Origin: Dastarcus helophoroides
Taxonomy: Eukaryota; Arthropoda; Insecta; Coleoptera; Bothrideridae
Reading direction: 5' to 3'
NCBI GenBank assembly: GCA_028583605.1
Contig: CM053326.1
Coordinates: forward strand, 34,752,931-34,816,930
Length of the DNA stretch: 64,000 nt
Both the position numbers and the translations under genes were made by a program. Below the pieces are notes generated by a model. It worked only from the letters and a program-made list of their open reading frames with translations. It made no database searches and was not told the DNA's origin. Of the stretch, positions 37,097 through 48,930 are shown piece after piece (the stretch's first letter is position 1; every line of letters begins with the position of its first letter).

Positions 37097-37329
37097 AATG
37101 CTTGTATTCAATGAAATTTACTATGATACAAATCCAGAATACAAGAAAATTTCCTCACACAGCGACCGTTGTAACCCTTTACTGATAGATACATAATAGT
37201 TTTGGTAACGCTAATTAGCGTGTTGGTAACGCGAACCCATAAGTTTTCTGCCCATAAAAAATCACTTGATGTGCCTAAAGGAGTTTTCGTTTTAAAAACA
37301 CTCAAAATCTTTCCTTTTTTTAGAGATAG

Positions 37330-37745
37330 AATTTGCAATTTTACGAATTTACAGAAACTGTTTTAGGCAAAAGTCCAAATTTGCAGAAAACGTGGAGATT
37401 TTGAGCTTTTTCCCAAATTATAACTTCAACTTTCCTCCAGAGAGGGGAGGAATGTTGGAAATTCTGAAAATCTGGAAGTTTTGTAGAAATTTCCAGATTT
37501 TGGAAGATATTTCAGGATTATCGTCCAGAAAATGTCAAATGTTTTCTAGAAATTTTTTCTTCTCTAAGAGTCCTTCATAACAATTTAAACTTTTTCCCGA
37601 ATTTTGATTGTTGTCAAACAAATTTTTCTTGAAATTACAAATTTTCCATGGATATCTACTACGTTGAAGATGATTCGTCTTTTATTTAAAACATTTTTTG
37701 AAAATTTGAAATTTTGAAAAAAAAATTGAAAACATTTTGAATAGA
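37330..37745. repeat. Short AAATTT-type tract
   Basis: Continues the array character with AAATTTCCAGA, GAAAATTTGAAATTTTG and similar words; 37432-37450 has a G-rich break. The minus-strand frame at 37585-37833 and the plus-strand frame at 37392-37580 are compositional. Confidence 0.5.
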
Positions 37746-38364
37746 AATTCTGAAAACACACTCCTATTACGATATAACCTTTGACTCTTGCTTGTTTTAA
37801 TTTCCTCTTTTTTTTGCAGGTACGTATGTCCATTTCATAGCATGGTTATTTGGTAAGTTACGAAATTTATGAAAAGTATCCCAATTTTGTTAAAAACTTT
37901 AAAACTTAAATTGTCACTCATAAATAGATAAACTATCCCAGTTCTACATCAAAAATGACGTCACGTTTTCGGTGACACGAGAAATTTAAATACATGCAGT
38001 GCAGCGATATTTCGGTTGACGAAGTAATTTTGTGAAAGAATTCTATTTTTTAATCGAATCCTATTCTCTAATTTTAATTTAGCATTCCATAGCGAATGAA
38101 GTTCTTCGAATCAGGCTCGTTGGATATTGAAAAGGTAAATTAATCCGGCTCGTCAAATATCGATTCGTAAACAGCTACTTAATCAATGAAATGTTCTTAT
38201 CAATAAAACTTGACTAACAATCGAAATTGAGCCAAAAGTGTGTTATTCAACTTGTCTCACTTTAGACGCCAAAGAAGTGATCTTCAGAATGAGTAAAGGG
38301 ACGTCAAGTCAAAATACGATTATACTGGATCAATTCGGTACCAAGCTAGAGATAACTATATAAA
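37746..38364. other. No recognisable gene
   Basis: Low-GC spacer between repeats; no motifs, splice sites or long frames that stand out. Confidence 0.35.
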
Positions 38365-38960
38365 AAAATCACATTGAATGTGGTCCATCGAAAACGTACT
38401 GTAGGGCATCATTACCAGAAAAAAAATGTTTGTCAAATAAATGCTAAATCACGTCCACTTTGGTTGTCAGGGGGAAAACTTTTAACGCAAAAATCATTGC
38501 CTAAATTTCACTTTCCTATGCGGGGGTGTCATTCCCCAAAATTTTTAAAATAGGTCCAGAGGTCAAGAGATAGGTAATCCAAAAAAAGAGTTTTTGATTC
38601 TCCATAGACTGGCGCTCTGTTTTTAAAATACTCTTGATTGGTTTAAAAGTTGCGAAATTTTGAAGATAATAAACTTTTCGAAAAATCCAAAATTTAAATC
38701 GATTTTATTTAAAGTCAAGAAATTGTTGGTCGTTCTACAATAACACCTTTCTGCAGAATAGTTCGGTTTGTTCACAGTTTTCTGAGGGTAATGAGGGTAA
38801 CTGATTTAATTTTTGCATTTGTCAAAAAATGCATTCAAAGATTTCCCATTTCTAGAACTGGATGACCTATTTCGACGTTCCTAGCCAAGACTGGTCGTCT
38901 ATAAAAACACCTTACGTGGTGTGGTACTTTTTGTTTTACCAATGTTTTAAATATTAAATC
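38365..38960. repeat. Inverted copy of the 31-kb dispersed repeat, with further unassigned sequence
   Basis: AATGTGGTCCATCGAAAACG at 38375 is the reverse of the end at about 31305, and the segment CAGGGGGAAAACTTTTAACG at 38468 is the reverse counterpart of 31215-31240. The remainder to 38960 may belong to the same element; its far end is not clear. Confidence 0.45.
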
Positions 38961-39105
38961 TGTTACTAAAAGAAGTACTATTCTATGAACATAATTTTAT
39001 TTGTAAAAATATTTATTTTACAGTTATAATTTAAAGTCAGTATAAATAATAATTGTAACAATAAATAATCACTCAAGTAGACATGCGATTAATGTAATTA
39101 AAATG

Positions 39106-39294
39106 TTATTGGTTAGGACAGTCTTTTTCCAAGACACAAGTCATTGTATATTCTTCCAAAATGTAGGGACTTTGACAGAAGCATCCAGGTTGACACACTT
39201 TAGGACATCCTACTGGTCTGAAACGGTTTTGACAAGAGAGCGGGCAACGTGATCCACAATTATTCCATGCGAAATTTGGTTTGCTACAAGTACC
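39106..39294 (-). pseudogene. TIL exon D: second-domain exon with a +1 frameshift
   Basis: An acceptor TTTTCAG opens a phase-1 terminal exon that begins TCSKPNFAWNNCGSRCP and would end QPGCFC, SPYILEE, TMTCVLEKDCPNQ. Its 189 nt is one base too many: between the CP and SCQN codons the sequence has an extra base, and the frame runs to an early stop after about 31 residues. The rest of the domain is well preserved in the shifted frame, so the break is recent or tolerated. No first-domain exon or signal exon is seen between here and exon E. Exon F has a +1 at the homologous place. An AATAAA on the minus strand lies about 85 bases downstream. Confidence 0.8.
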
Positions 39295-41544
39295 TGAAAA
39301 TGAATGATTGCTTTATAGACACCTGGACTAGGTATACATACAGGACCTTGACATAAGATATGCAATGAGTTTTGTCAAAAATGCAGAATGCTTTGCAGTT
39401 TTCATGTGTACATATAAAAATTGTGTCCTTAGCGCGGAGTATAAAATAAGGATGGTGTGTAAGCACTTCACCAAAATGCGTCTAGAAAGTGGAGTAGCTT
39501 CGACTATTTCTTTTCTCTCTTCCGTTGTAAATGTATGGGCACACAAGAGTTGATCAATCAAAGGCACAAGATATCATAATAGCAATTGCAGATCAATTAT
39601 TCTGTTGCAAGGCTACAAAAAAACTACCTGAAACACTTTTAGATTTCTCTTTACATCATCCTTTTCGTAAAACAATATGGATGAACACACTAAGAAATGA
39701 CATTAAAATTAAACCAAATCATCAAGTTTTGACATTTCACAAAAGCTGTTTAATAAAAGCCATATTTATTTACTTCGTTCCTCATGGGCATTAGAATTCC
39801 ATCACTTCTAATACCTCGAGAAGGTACTACCTACTCTTTAGACGCTTTTTCGACACCGTTTTTCATGAGAGTGCACTATCCTTATTCTAGTATAATCTAT
39901 GGTCCCTAGATAAAGTACCAACGAAGTATTTTATCTAGTACTCTCTTTTCAATATCGCAAAAAATAAAGCAGTTTACTCCCGATCATTTGTTAAAATTTT
40001 CAGATAAATTGAAATTCCAGAAGTGCGATGAAATTGCACTTTCTGTGCAAAAAATAGTCTGTAAGTGTATTAACATTTAGTCAAAATCACAACCATTCGC
40101 TTTGATGCACTTCGCTATCGATTATCTAACTAAAAATCCTACTTTCGATAAATTGTTGGGTGTTCTGACCCAAACATTTCAAAAAATAGATTAGTAGTCC
40201 GTAGAATAAATGTCTAGATAATATTGAGGATAAGGCAAGATCTGGTATTTCTCGTTTTGTGTTTAAACAGGTTTATGTGGATCGACTAAAACCAGGCTCA
40301 TTGAGCAAAATTTCATGACATTCGTGACACTAAGAGACATCAATTGAAAATTGTGTTCCCTGGTTTCTTTAAACGAAGAAAATTTTAAAACATTTGCACC
40401 TTTGGTGGTCGATTATTGATATGAAATGCATTTGGTCAGCTTTTTACCGTTCCCAATTTCTTGGGTTTGCTTTCAATAGTTTTTGAACGATACTAGTGTT
40501 TTTTGAAGGTTCATCCTCTGTCTTCTGCAAAGAACATTATTTTCCCCGCAGTAGCCAGTTATCAACGTGAATTATTCTTTAATACTGCCTAAGATTACGA
40601 TCGATGAGTACTCATCATTTTATTAGAGATACATCGATATAATCTATACGAAATAAAATTTCTAAGAATCGTAATTTCCCAGTTTTCCGCCTTTTGTATT
40701 TCCACGGAGTCATCACAAAGAGATTTTCCTGCAAAATCTTAAAACTTGCATTTTTCACTATGTCAAGGGCTCTAAAGTGAAAATACAATAAACAAACTTG
40801 AAATGTTCCCGAGACACCGTCACGTCAGTCAAATGCAAATTTAAACACTGATTAATGTTCGCCTTCAGCGAACAATGCCAAAGCTATTTTATTTTTCTGT
40901 AACACTGAAGTCAATATTTTAATTTTTGCTTGCCGTAATTTTGCACTCAATTTTACTTCAGTAAGTTTATTTGTAAAAGGTGAATCATTAGTATGTTCGC
41001 GGTCTCTATCGCGTTAATTTAAAAAAAAATGGAAAAAAATTAAGACACTAAATGATTGGTATACAATGAGTGCAGCACCTAAAATATTTTTAACTACAGA
41101 TGGTGATTCAAAACTTGGTAGGTATTCTGTTTTTTTCTTAGATAATAAAACATCTTGTACATTATTGTCACTCCTGATAGAGTATTGCACCCGTAATACA
41201 ACGCTGTCAAGGTTTTTGAATTTGCATCTTTATTGCCAAAAATCAGAATGAAAAGGTTTCGATGTCTAACTCGAAGGAAATGCAAACACTTATTTCTGAA
41301 TTTTTACTCAATATTAGCCAAAGGATCTTAAAATAGTTTCCACATAAAATAATGATGTTTCATTTTATAGGATGCTCATAGTAGAACAACAAATCAGTTT
41401 TCAATAAGCCGTAACTGATTCTTTCTAATGGAGCACCCAGCATATTATTCCTTTATTTAAAGAGGCACATTAGTAGCTGAACTGCGTTGTTAATGATATT
41501 AATTTATTAATCAGTAATGATAATTATTTTTGGGTTAGTTTGGT
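39295..41544. other. Long gap without a supported gene
   Basis: Several open frames overlap at 39284-39794 and 41066-41285, but none has a domain that I recognise. If exon D belongs to a spliced transcript from exon F, this region would be intronic. Confidence 0.35.
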
Positions 41545-42262
41545 TGTGAAATTAGAACATTATCAAATCTTTATGAGATTGGAAACTTCTTCAAATCTGT
41601 TGAGGACATTACAACTTTCGACAAATTTCCGAAAAAGAGTGGAACTATTTCAAAGTTCTTATGGAGGCTAAGAAGACTTTTAAAAAAATTGGAACGTTCC
41701 TAAAATGGTTAGCTTTCAGTTTTCTTTAAATCTTTTAACGAGATAAGGACAATCTTTAAATATTTTAATAAAATAGAATCTTCTTTCAAATTCTCAAGGA
41801 GAACAGAATGTACTTTAAGTGTTAAAATTATTTTTCTCTTCAATTATTAAAACTTGTGCAGACTTCTTACAATTCCTTAAGGAAAAAAGATTTTTTGTTA
41901 TTTCTGTTACAAAGATTAAAATTTTATTTAATTATCCTGTATAATATTAGAACTTTCTTTGAGTTATACAGACACTTTATAATATTCTCTTAAGAACGTT
42001 AGAACTTTTTACAAATGACTTATGAAGATTAGAACCTCTTTAAATCTCCTAAGACTATTAAAGCTACAATTTTCTGAAAGTTATTAAACAAATTTGAATT
42101 TTTTTGAAACCTCTTAAGGAGGGTGGAACTTGCTTCAGATCTGTCCTAAACAATATTAACTTGCTATAAATCTCTTGAGGATAGAAAAATCTTCTGCAAA
42201 CTCTTAAAAAGATCTAGTCTTTCTTAGAATCTCATAAAATTGTTAGACTACTAGATTTGTTC
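41545..42262 (+). repeat. Degenerate minisatellite of about 35-45 bases
   Basis: A loose unit of the form ATTAGAACTTTCTTCAAATC followed by TCTTAAGGA recurs some 15-20 times, for example near 41552, 41748, 41945, 42003, 42028, 42120 and 42180. Spacing is irregular and copies are diverged. Not coding. Confidence 0.6.
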
Positions 42263-42830
42263 TTATTAAAGCTTTCGTTTTTGTGATTATTTACACATAT
42301 TTGTTCAAAGTCATATAAATTGATGATATTTTTAACCTTTACTTACTGTAATTAAACTGATAAAGTGATTATTTAATAACACGTACATATAACAAATAAA
42401 TATGAATATTCCATGAGGTTTCATTTAAATCTTAAATTTTTTGGAATGTTTTCGCTAGACACTGGATACACTTTTAACAGAAGATAGATAGCAGTTCAGA
42501 TTATGCAAAATATTGTGTGACCCACGAAATGAATTGGCATAACAACTCCTACACAAATTACTGAAATTGTTCGCCAAACAAAACCGGTCCGCAAAATTTA
42601 ACTTTAACTTAATTTGATATTAGCGTCACCCGCAGACTTCACCTGCGTAGATTTTAAATATGAAAAAATGTTTTAAACTATTATAAGGAATTTCGACAAA
42701 TTTATCAGATGATGAAAGGAAGTAAATAATTAAAAAATCCCCAGCGTTATATTTTGGAATAAGAGCTAAAATATTCTTTCGTTACCTAAAAATAATGACG
42801 TGAATGTTTAACAAATATTTAGCATGTCCA

Positions 42831-43700
42831 TTCTTGATTTGATCGATAAGCTATTTTGTCTTCTTTGCGAATAATTAACTTCGCCTTTGAATTGGAGTAT
42901 ATTAATGAAGGTGTTCATTTTTGTCCTTTTTTCAATTGTGTGGACCAGTTGAGAATTGTTTTAAGTAATACCATGATGTTCCTTGGAGCTAAGTTGTCCA
43001 TTTCCACAGGTGTTATTATCATCTTTTCCGAAATCATTCTGTCGCGAACTCGCGGATCAATGAAGAGCAATCGCATAAAATGGAGCATCTACAGAGACCG
43101 TTACTAATTGTGTCCATTTTCTTGAGATGATATCTCAAGGGCCAATGAACCGATGAAAAGACCAGTAATGAGGGCTCAAATTATTCTTGGTTTGATCGAT
43201 GAGCTATTTTGTCTTCTTTACGAATAATTAACTTCGCCTTTGACTTGAAGTATATTTAAGAAGTTGTTCATTTTTTTTCCTTTTCTCAATTGTGTGGACC
43301 AGTTGAGAATTGTCTTGGGTAATACCATGATGTTCCTTTGAGCTAAATTGTCAATTTCCACAGGTGTTATTGTCATCCTTCCGAAATCATTCTGTAGTGG
43401 AGTTGCGGATCAATGAAGAGCAATCGCATAAAATGGACTCAGCCGAAAAATTGGAGCAACTACAGAGACCGTTACTAGTAGTCTTCATTTTCATGAGATG
43501 ACTATCTCAAGGGCCAATAAACCAATAAAAAGACCAGTAATGAGTACCCAAATCGTTCTTGGTCTCATCGTCTTCTTTGCGAATAATTAACTTCGCTCAC
43601 CTTTGACCTGGAATATTTTTTAAGAGGATGTTCATTTTTGTTTCTTTTCTCAATTGTGCAGCTCAGTGAAGAATTGTTTTGGGTAATACCAAAGAATGGT
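42831..43700 (+). repeat. Tandem repeat of about 353-372 bp, two and a half units
   Basis: Units start at 42831, 43184 and 43556, each beginning TTCTTG(G)TTTGATCGAT or a variant followed by TCTTCTTTGCGAATAATTAA. All share CAATTGTGTGGACCAGTTGA-like and GATCAATGAAGAGCAATCGC words and the end CCAGTAATGAG. The third unit is truncated near 43700. The 83-codon open frame in unit 1 (42856-43107) is broken in unit 2, so it is not a conserved protein. Confidence 0.88.
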
Positions 43701-44455
43701 TCCTGTTTAGAAAATGACCCTTTTTTCGCGATACCATGAGCTTATTTTCGTCTATTCCTTGTTAGAGTGGCCTCACATCAAGGTCAATCTGTTAACTATT
43801 ACCAGTTCCTTTAAATATGGTTTGGACTCCCAGACAATCTTAGTGTTAAAAGTGGAGCACTTAGAGCTGTATGGCTATCTGATGATATAAATATTATGAC
43901 CTATTTGAAGAGTTTCTTGAGATATTTATAAGTGCACAAAATGAAATAATCCTTCTTTTCATCTGAATACAAATGAATGCATGTGAAGTCTTCAGGTATG
44001 TCTCCGTTTAGTATGCATTGTAGAGTTGCGCCGTTTCTTTTCCTTTCGGAAGAGTTCTTCTCTTCGGAGGAGTTCTTCCGTAGGAAGAATTTCCGGTCTG
44101 ATGTTTCTAACATACTAAAATACTGTGATTTTGGCCTTCATTTGTCATATTAATGCTAAACTTTTACTTGAAGAAAATGTTTGCATTTGGTATTATTAAT
44201 ATAAAATACCGAGTTACCTAGCTTGTTCATGTTGATTTTGCTTCTGAAGAAATACTCTACGATGGAGAGCTACTTTTAACACATAAGTTATTCGAGAAGA
44301 AAGCTCAATTCCTGGAAAAGTATTTTCCCACGAAAACTTTTGGTATTATATTTGCTTTAATTGCAAGATAATTAGAAAGGAAAGTGCCCAAAAAATAGTA
44401 GTAATATTGAGTTACTTTATTTAAATAGATTATAAATATTACGGATGGAAATATG
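43701..44455. other. No recognisable gene
   Basis: Sequence between the tandem repeat and TIL exon E. One 70-codon minus frame (43901-44113) contains the internal repeat RKNSSEEKNSSERK and has no recognised family. The last part would hold the 3' untranslated region of exon E. Confidence 0.35.
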
Positions 44456-44640
44456 TTAGTTTGGACAGTCCCTTTCCAACACGCAAGTCATTGAGAATTC
44501 TTCAAGTATGTACGGATAGCGACAGAAACAACCAGGTTGACAAATTCTGGGACATGCTACTGGTCTAAAGCGATTTTGACAAGAACGAGGGCAACGAGAT
44601 CCACAATCATTCCACATGAAATTGGGTTTGCTGCAAGTTC
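44456..44640 (-). CDS. TIL exon E: intact orphan second-domain exon
   Basis: A terminal exon of 185 nt after an acceptor TTTTACAG. It encodes TCSKPNFMWNDCGSRCPRSC, QNRFRPVACPRIC, QPGCFCRYPYILEE and ends ERDCPN before TAA. All ten TIL cysteines are present and the frame is open; the Cys5-Cys6 segment is PRI. No first-domain exon lies between it and gene F, whose exon 2 (46112-45921) is followed by its own damaged exon 3. Exon E is phase-compatible with that exon 2, joining as CP-R-TCSKP, so it may serve as the working terminal exon of gene F. The alternative is that its own 5' exons were lost. Confidence 0.8.
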
Positions 44641-45386
44641 CTGTAAAACGATTTGCATTAAATTGAAAGTCTTAGAATAACTGGGTGCAAATGCATAACT
44701 TCACTCGTTATTAATTACCTAACTGTTCATACATTACAAATCTAATCATTCTTAAACCTAAAAAGAGATTTTAGAAGTTCCATAAAAAGCAAGGGACGTC
44801 TGCAATAATGCGTAAAAATTGTGTTGCGGAAAAATTGTCCGAGCAAATCTTTAGTTTCCGAACGATGTGATGACTTCGCAAATTTAGTGCAGATGTGAAT
44901 GTTTTAAATATTTTTTATACCTGCTTATTGTACCATAAATAACTACATCAAGTTTTGTCCTACATTCTGGGTTTTTCTGTGGGAACAAATTAGAACAAAA
45001 GAGCACCTCAACGTTGTAAATCAACAAATCAGAAGCTAAACTCTTCTGAAAACGTTTGTCTCTGGTGCAGTAGACATGCTGCTTTACCGCATTTGCTTTT
45101 TAATTTTCTAATTTGCTCCTAAAGAAGCTCCTATGTTGATGGAGAAAGCCCTATCCAACCATTAAGTAGTTCTCTGATATTATCTTTTCGCACAAAGTCT
45201 CGATGGTAAAAGTCATCCCAATCATAATATGTTTAGTAAATTTTTTAAACTAGCAGTCCATTGCTGCATTATTATAAAAGTCAATAGTTATTTAAACCAT
45301 TTCCGTGTGGGAAGTAATAATCATAAAACTCGATAAAGCATGATGTGTATATTAAGAGGTGTATGTTTTAAATAATTCATAATGTT

Positions 45387-46272
45387 CTAAGGACAATCTT
45401 TTTCTAAAACGCATGTCATATCGAATTCATTTAAAATGTAAGGCGGCTTGCAGAAACAGCCTGGTTGACAGATGAGAACGCAGGGAACTGGTCTGTTTCT
45501 ATTCTGACAATGATTTTGGACACCGACTGCCGCAATTGCTCCATTCGAAATGTGGTTTACTGCATGTTTCTGAAAATGTGTGAAAATGATATGTGTTTAG
45601 TTATTGTATTGAATGAAGATCAAGCGTTGGACACTCAATGCATTAAATTTTGTCCATTAAAGGGAAGAATTGCAAACCTAAATGATAAAATATTTCTAAA
45701 TTGTAACAACAGTAAAAGACAAAAAAGGTGTCAACAGTGACAGTTACAGTTATAGATGTAAATATATCAAATCACATATTATAGTACAATGGTAGATAAA
45801 GTGTCAACCATCTTCTTTGATCTCTATGGGGGTGTATCTTTGGATGCTGTACAAAAATTTGGCATGGTGGGGGTAAAAAGTGTCCAACCCCTGACGAACG
45901 GTAATTTAACTGTTACTTACGTGGACAACGTCTTTCTGGGATACATTGACGTCGAGCGTTAAGTATGTATCCTGGAGCACACATGCACCCTTCTTGACAA
46001 CGAATCGTGTATATATGACAAGGTGGATATTGGAATTCGCAGCTTGGAGGACAATTTGCTGTGCAATTGGACCAAACTTCATTGATTCCACACAGGGGAA
46101 CGCCTACTTCACCTAAAAGTAAACACAAAGTGATAATTTCAGATGTTGTTTCATTAGATTTCTTCCCTTGTAAATGAATTTGCTTTCTGTTTCTGCTTTG
46201 TTCAAACAAACAAAATACACAAATATTTGATAGCGTCGAAGTCATTATATGTATACATAGATTGTTGCTCAT
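45387..46272 (-). pseudogene. TIL gene F: promoter and first domain intact, exon 3 frameshifted
   Basis: Exon 2 (46112-45921, 192 nt, acceptor TTTTAG, donor GTAAGT) encodes a TIL domain: CGINEVWSNCTANCPPSCEF, PCHIYTIRCQEGCMCAPGY, PERRCP. Exon 3 (45569-45387, 183 nt) starts TCSKPHFEWSNCGSRCPKS, but one extra base near 45509 puts TAG a few codons later; in the shifted frame the domain continues as CQNRNRPVPCVLIC, QPGCFCKPPYILNE and EKDCP. Upstream, ATG at 46272 opens MSNNLCIHIMTSTLSNICVF, a possible signal sequence, but its donor is unclear; GTTTGT near 46217 fits phase 1, and the frame is also open straight into exon 2. Spliced to its own exon 3 it would make one domain plus a truncated second. 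Confidence 0.75.
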
Positions 46273-46307
46273 TGAAAAAAGTCCATTGCCAGTGCAATTT
46301 GTGGTCT

Positions 46308-46318
46308 TTTATATAAAT
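46308..46318 (-). promoter_or_regulatory. TATA box of TIL gene F
   Basis: TTATATAAAAG on the minus strand lies about 40 bases before the ATG at 46272, the same layout as genes A and C. It argues that 46272 is close to the true 5' end of gene F. Confidence 0.55.
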
Positions 46319-47624
46319 AATTGAAAATGTCTATTTCTGTTTCATCAACAACCAACTATAAACTATAAATCTTTTATTTGTTTTAATTGACCGGATCGTG
46401 GCTTGGGAACAATTTAGAACGATATTTTCATATCAGTAAAGTGTGGGTTAGAAAAAAAGAATCGACATTCATGACATTACTATGTAGCACCAATGTTTTA
46501 GTCTAGTTAAGGAATATTATCTTTTGTCAATGAGTTCATCCGTTTCATAGGTACTGACGGCTTAAATCGCGTTTAAATTTAAAAGTAAAAAATCACTTCT
46601 CGACAACGCTCTTTATTCAATTTCATGATGATTGCAGAAATTCATAGTTGTAGTCGTTATTGGGACAATATTAAGAAATTATGATGAATTGCATCAAAAT
46701 TTATTTCGAATATTATAGCCTGGCTTCAATAAAATGAGAAGAATACTCGTATGCATATTTATTATACAGGTGTCTACAAATTTCACCGACAACGCTTGGA
46801 GGTAGATTCAGCATGATAAATAAAAACGATTTTTAAAAAAAAAGTGTAATAAAAAATTTTTAGTTTCGTGTATGTCAATCGTTTTCGGTGAAATTTGAGG
46901 GCATCCTTTATATGTAAGTAAATATTCTGTCTTTAAATGGGTTATTTCAAATCTAAACAGAAAAAAAGTAACATTTATAAATCTGATATAAATGTAATTT
47001 CAGTTTTTTCATGAAACAGAAGCAAATGCAACCAGAAACATTAATAAACCTAAACCGAGAGTAGCATATGCAAAAGGAATAATATCGTGTTATGTTTCTA
47101 CTCTGCTTTTGAATTAGTAACAGCAAACTTTATACAAAAAAAATTGTACTTGACAAATTTTGCATCCTGGGAAATTTAATAAGAACTTGTTTAATTAATG
47201 CTTAGGAATATATAAGAAAGTACATTTATACCTGAAATGTGCTGCCACTGCTAATTATTAAGTAATCATATATAGAAATGATAAGTCGGTTATATAAATT
47301 TATTAAAACGTTCCATTTCAGACAAGTAATTAAATTCCATTTAAGGATATATAAAGCTTAATTAATTCTCTATCAGAAATATTGATTATACATTATATAT
47401 GTCTTCCTGAAATTAGAATTTATGAAAAAAACATATTATCCTTCATGAATGAATAACAGTTTAAAAAGAAGTAATTTTACGTATATCGCCTTTTAAGGAA
47501 AACTTAACTACTAAAGCAAAGACATGAGAACCATAACAGCTCTCAGAAAAAGTGTTAATTCACTTTTTCGTCGTCTGCAGTCATGTAACAAATTCCGGAA
47601 GTGTGAATTTATCAATGCGTATGT
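46319..47624. other. AT-rich region without a supported gene
   Basis: A possible small DNA element lies at about 46765-46905, where TTTCACCGACAACGCTTGG and, reversed, TTTCACCGAAAACGATTG could be inverted ends. No coding features. Confidence 0.35.
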
Positions 47625-48810
47625 ATATACAGGGTGGAAGTCCAGCTCCTCTCCACCTTTTAGTGGAGAGGGAAGCGAACAAAGGAGCCTCAAGATTACT
47701 GCAATTAAAATAATTTAAAGAAGGAGACTTTGCCGGTCACATGGGAATCCTCAAGGAATGTAGCCCGTTGATTTTAGCAAGATCGGTTGATTATATGCAA
47801 CCCAGGTACAAATTTAATCATTCCTTTGAGGTGGACTTAGATAGCCACACTGACGTTTAATCAGTACCTGAAGAAAAACACAAAATATCCATCTGGTTTA
47901 CAGGTGGATCAAAGACAGCACATGGGACTAGAGTGGGAATTTATGCCCCTAACTATAGGTTTTCTAAAGTCCTTGGGAAAAGACCCAACTGTCTTTCAAA
48001 CTGAAATACATGCAATAGAACTCTGCCCCTACGAGTGTCTTCGAAGAAACCTGAAAGGAACAAAGATCTATATTAACTTTGACAGCCAAGCGGCAATAAA
48101 GGCTCTCAGCGGCTGCCTTGTCAAATCCAAACTAGTTTGGGACTGTCAACAAAATCTAAAGCAACAGGATCAGCCTTAAGTGGGTGCCAGGGCACAAAGG
48201 AATACAAGGGAATGAAGCTGCGGACCAACTCGCTACAGAAGGATCTGCATCATCATTTCTTGGACCTGAACCGGCTTTTGGTTTTTCTAAAAGTCAAATT
48301 AACAATGAGGTCAAAAAATGGGAAGCAAAGTCAAGAATTTCCCACTGGAGATCATATCCAGGGCTACGACAAGCGAAAAGATTCATATCTGAAACGCTTG
48401 AAAAGACAAAGGTCTACTTAGAACTCAGCAAATCCGAATTGAGGATCCTAACCGTCCTCTTAACAGGACATTGCCCTATGAGGTACCACCTCAAGAAAAT
48501 GGGTCAGGCTGAAACAGACTTATGTCGCTTTGGCGCAGAAGCTGTGGAGACTGCAGAACTTGTGCTATGCAAGTGCGATGCGCTTGCACGTAAAAGGCAC
48601 GTCCAACTCGGATGGGCATCCTTAGACCCCTCAGATGTGGAAAAACTCAATCCCAAGTCCACAATAAACTTCTACAAGAGTTTAACCTGGGAACTACATA
48701 GATCAGGGTATGTACAAAAGATCTCCTTAGATCGAGGTGCGGGGTGGACGAAGAGAAACACGAAACGTCCCATATATATAATCTAGTCTAATCTAATATA
48801 CAGGGTGGAA
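47625..48810 (+). mobile_element. 5'-truncated LINE encoding an RNase H domain, with target-site duplications
   Basis: The insertion is flanked by the 15-base direct repeat ATATACAGGGTGGAA at 47625-47639 and 48796-48810. Inside, the plus strand reads WFTGGSKTAHGTRVGIY (first RNase H Asp altered to Gly; TDGSK expected), TEIHAIELCPYECL, YINFDSQAAIKALSG, then after a frame slip VPGHKGIQGNEAADQLATEG and, to the stop at 48786, a C-terminal region with a Cys-rich CRF-GAEAVETAELVLCKC zinc-knuckle-like motif. It ends in ATCTAGTCTAATCTAAT, a short tail repeat. This is the I/R1-type RNase H at the end of a non-LTR element's ORF2. Confidence 0.85.
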
Positions 48811-48930
48811 ACTTTAGCTGGAATAAATTGGATAGCCGGTAGCCAAATAATTTTTCAAAAATTCCCGCAACACGTTAACGTCCAATTGTAACTATTTACC
48901 TTCGTTGATCAAGTAGTTTGCGCCATGGAT

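Noticed and set aside
42856..43107. 83-codon frame as a gene
   Set aside because: It lies in a tandem unit and the frame is not kept in the next unit.
47511..47718. Overlapping frames just before the LINE fragment
   Set aside because: They cross the target-site duplication and enter the LINE, so they are chance reading frames.
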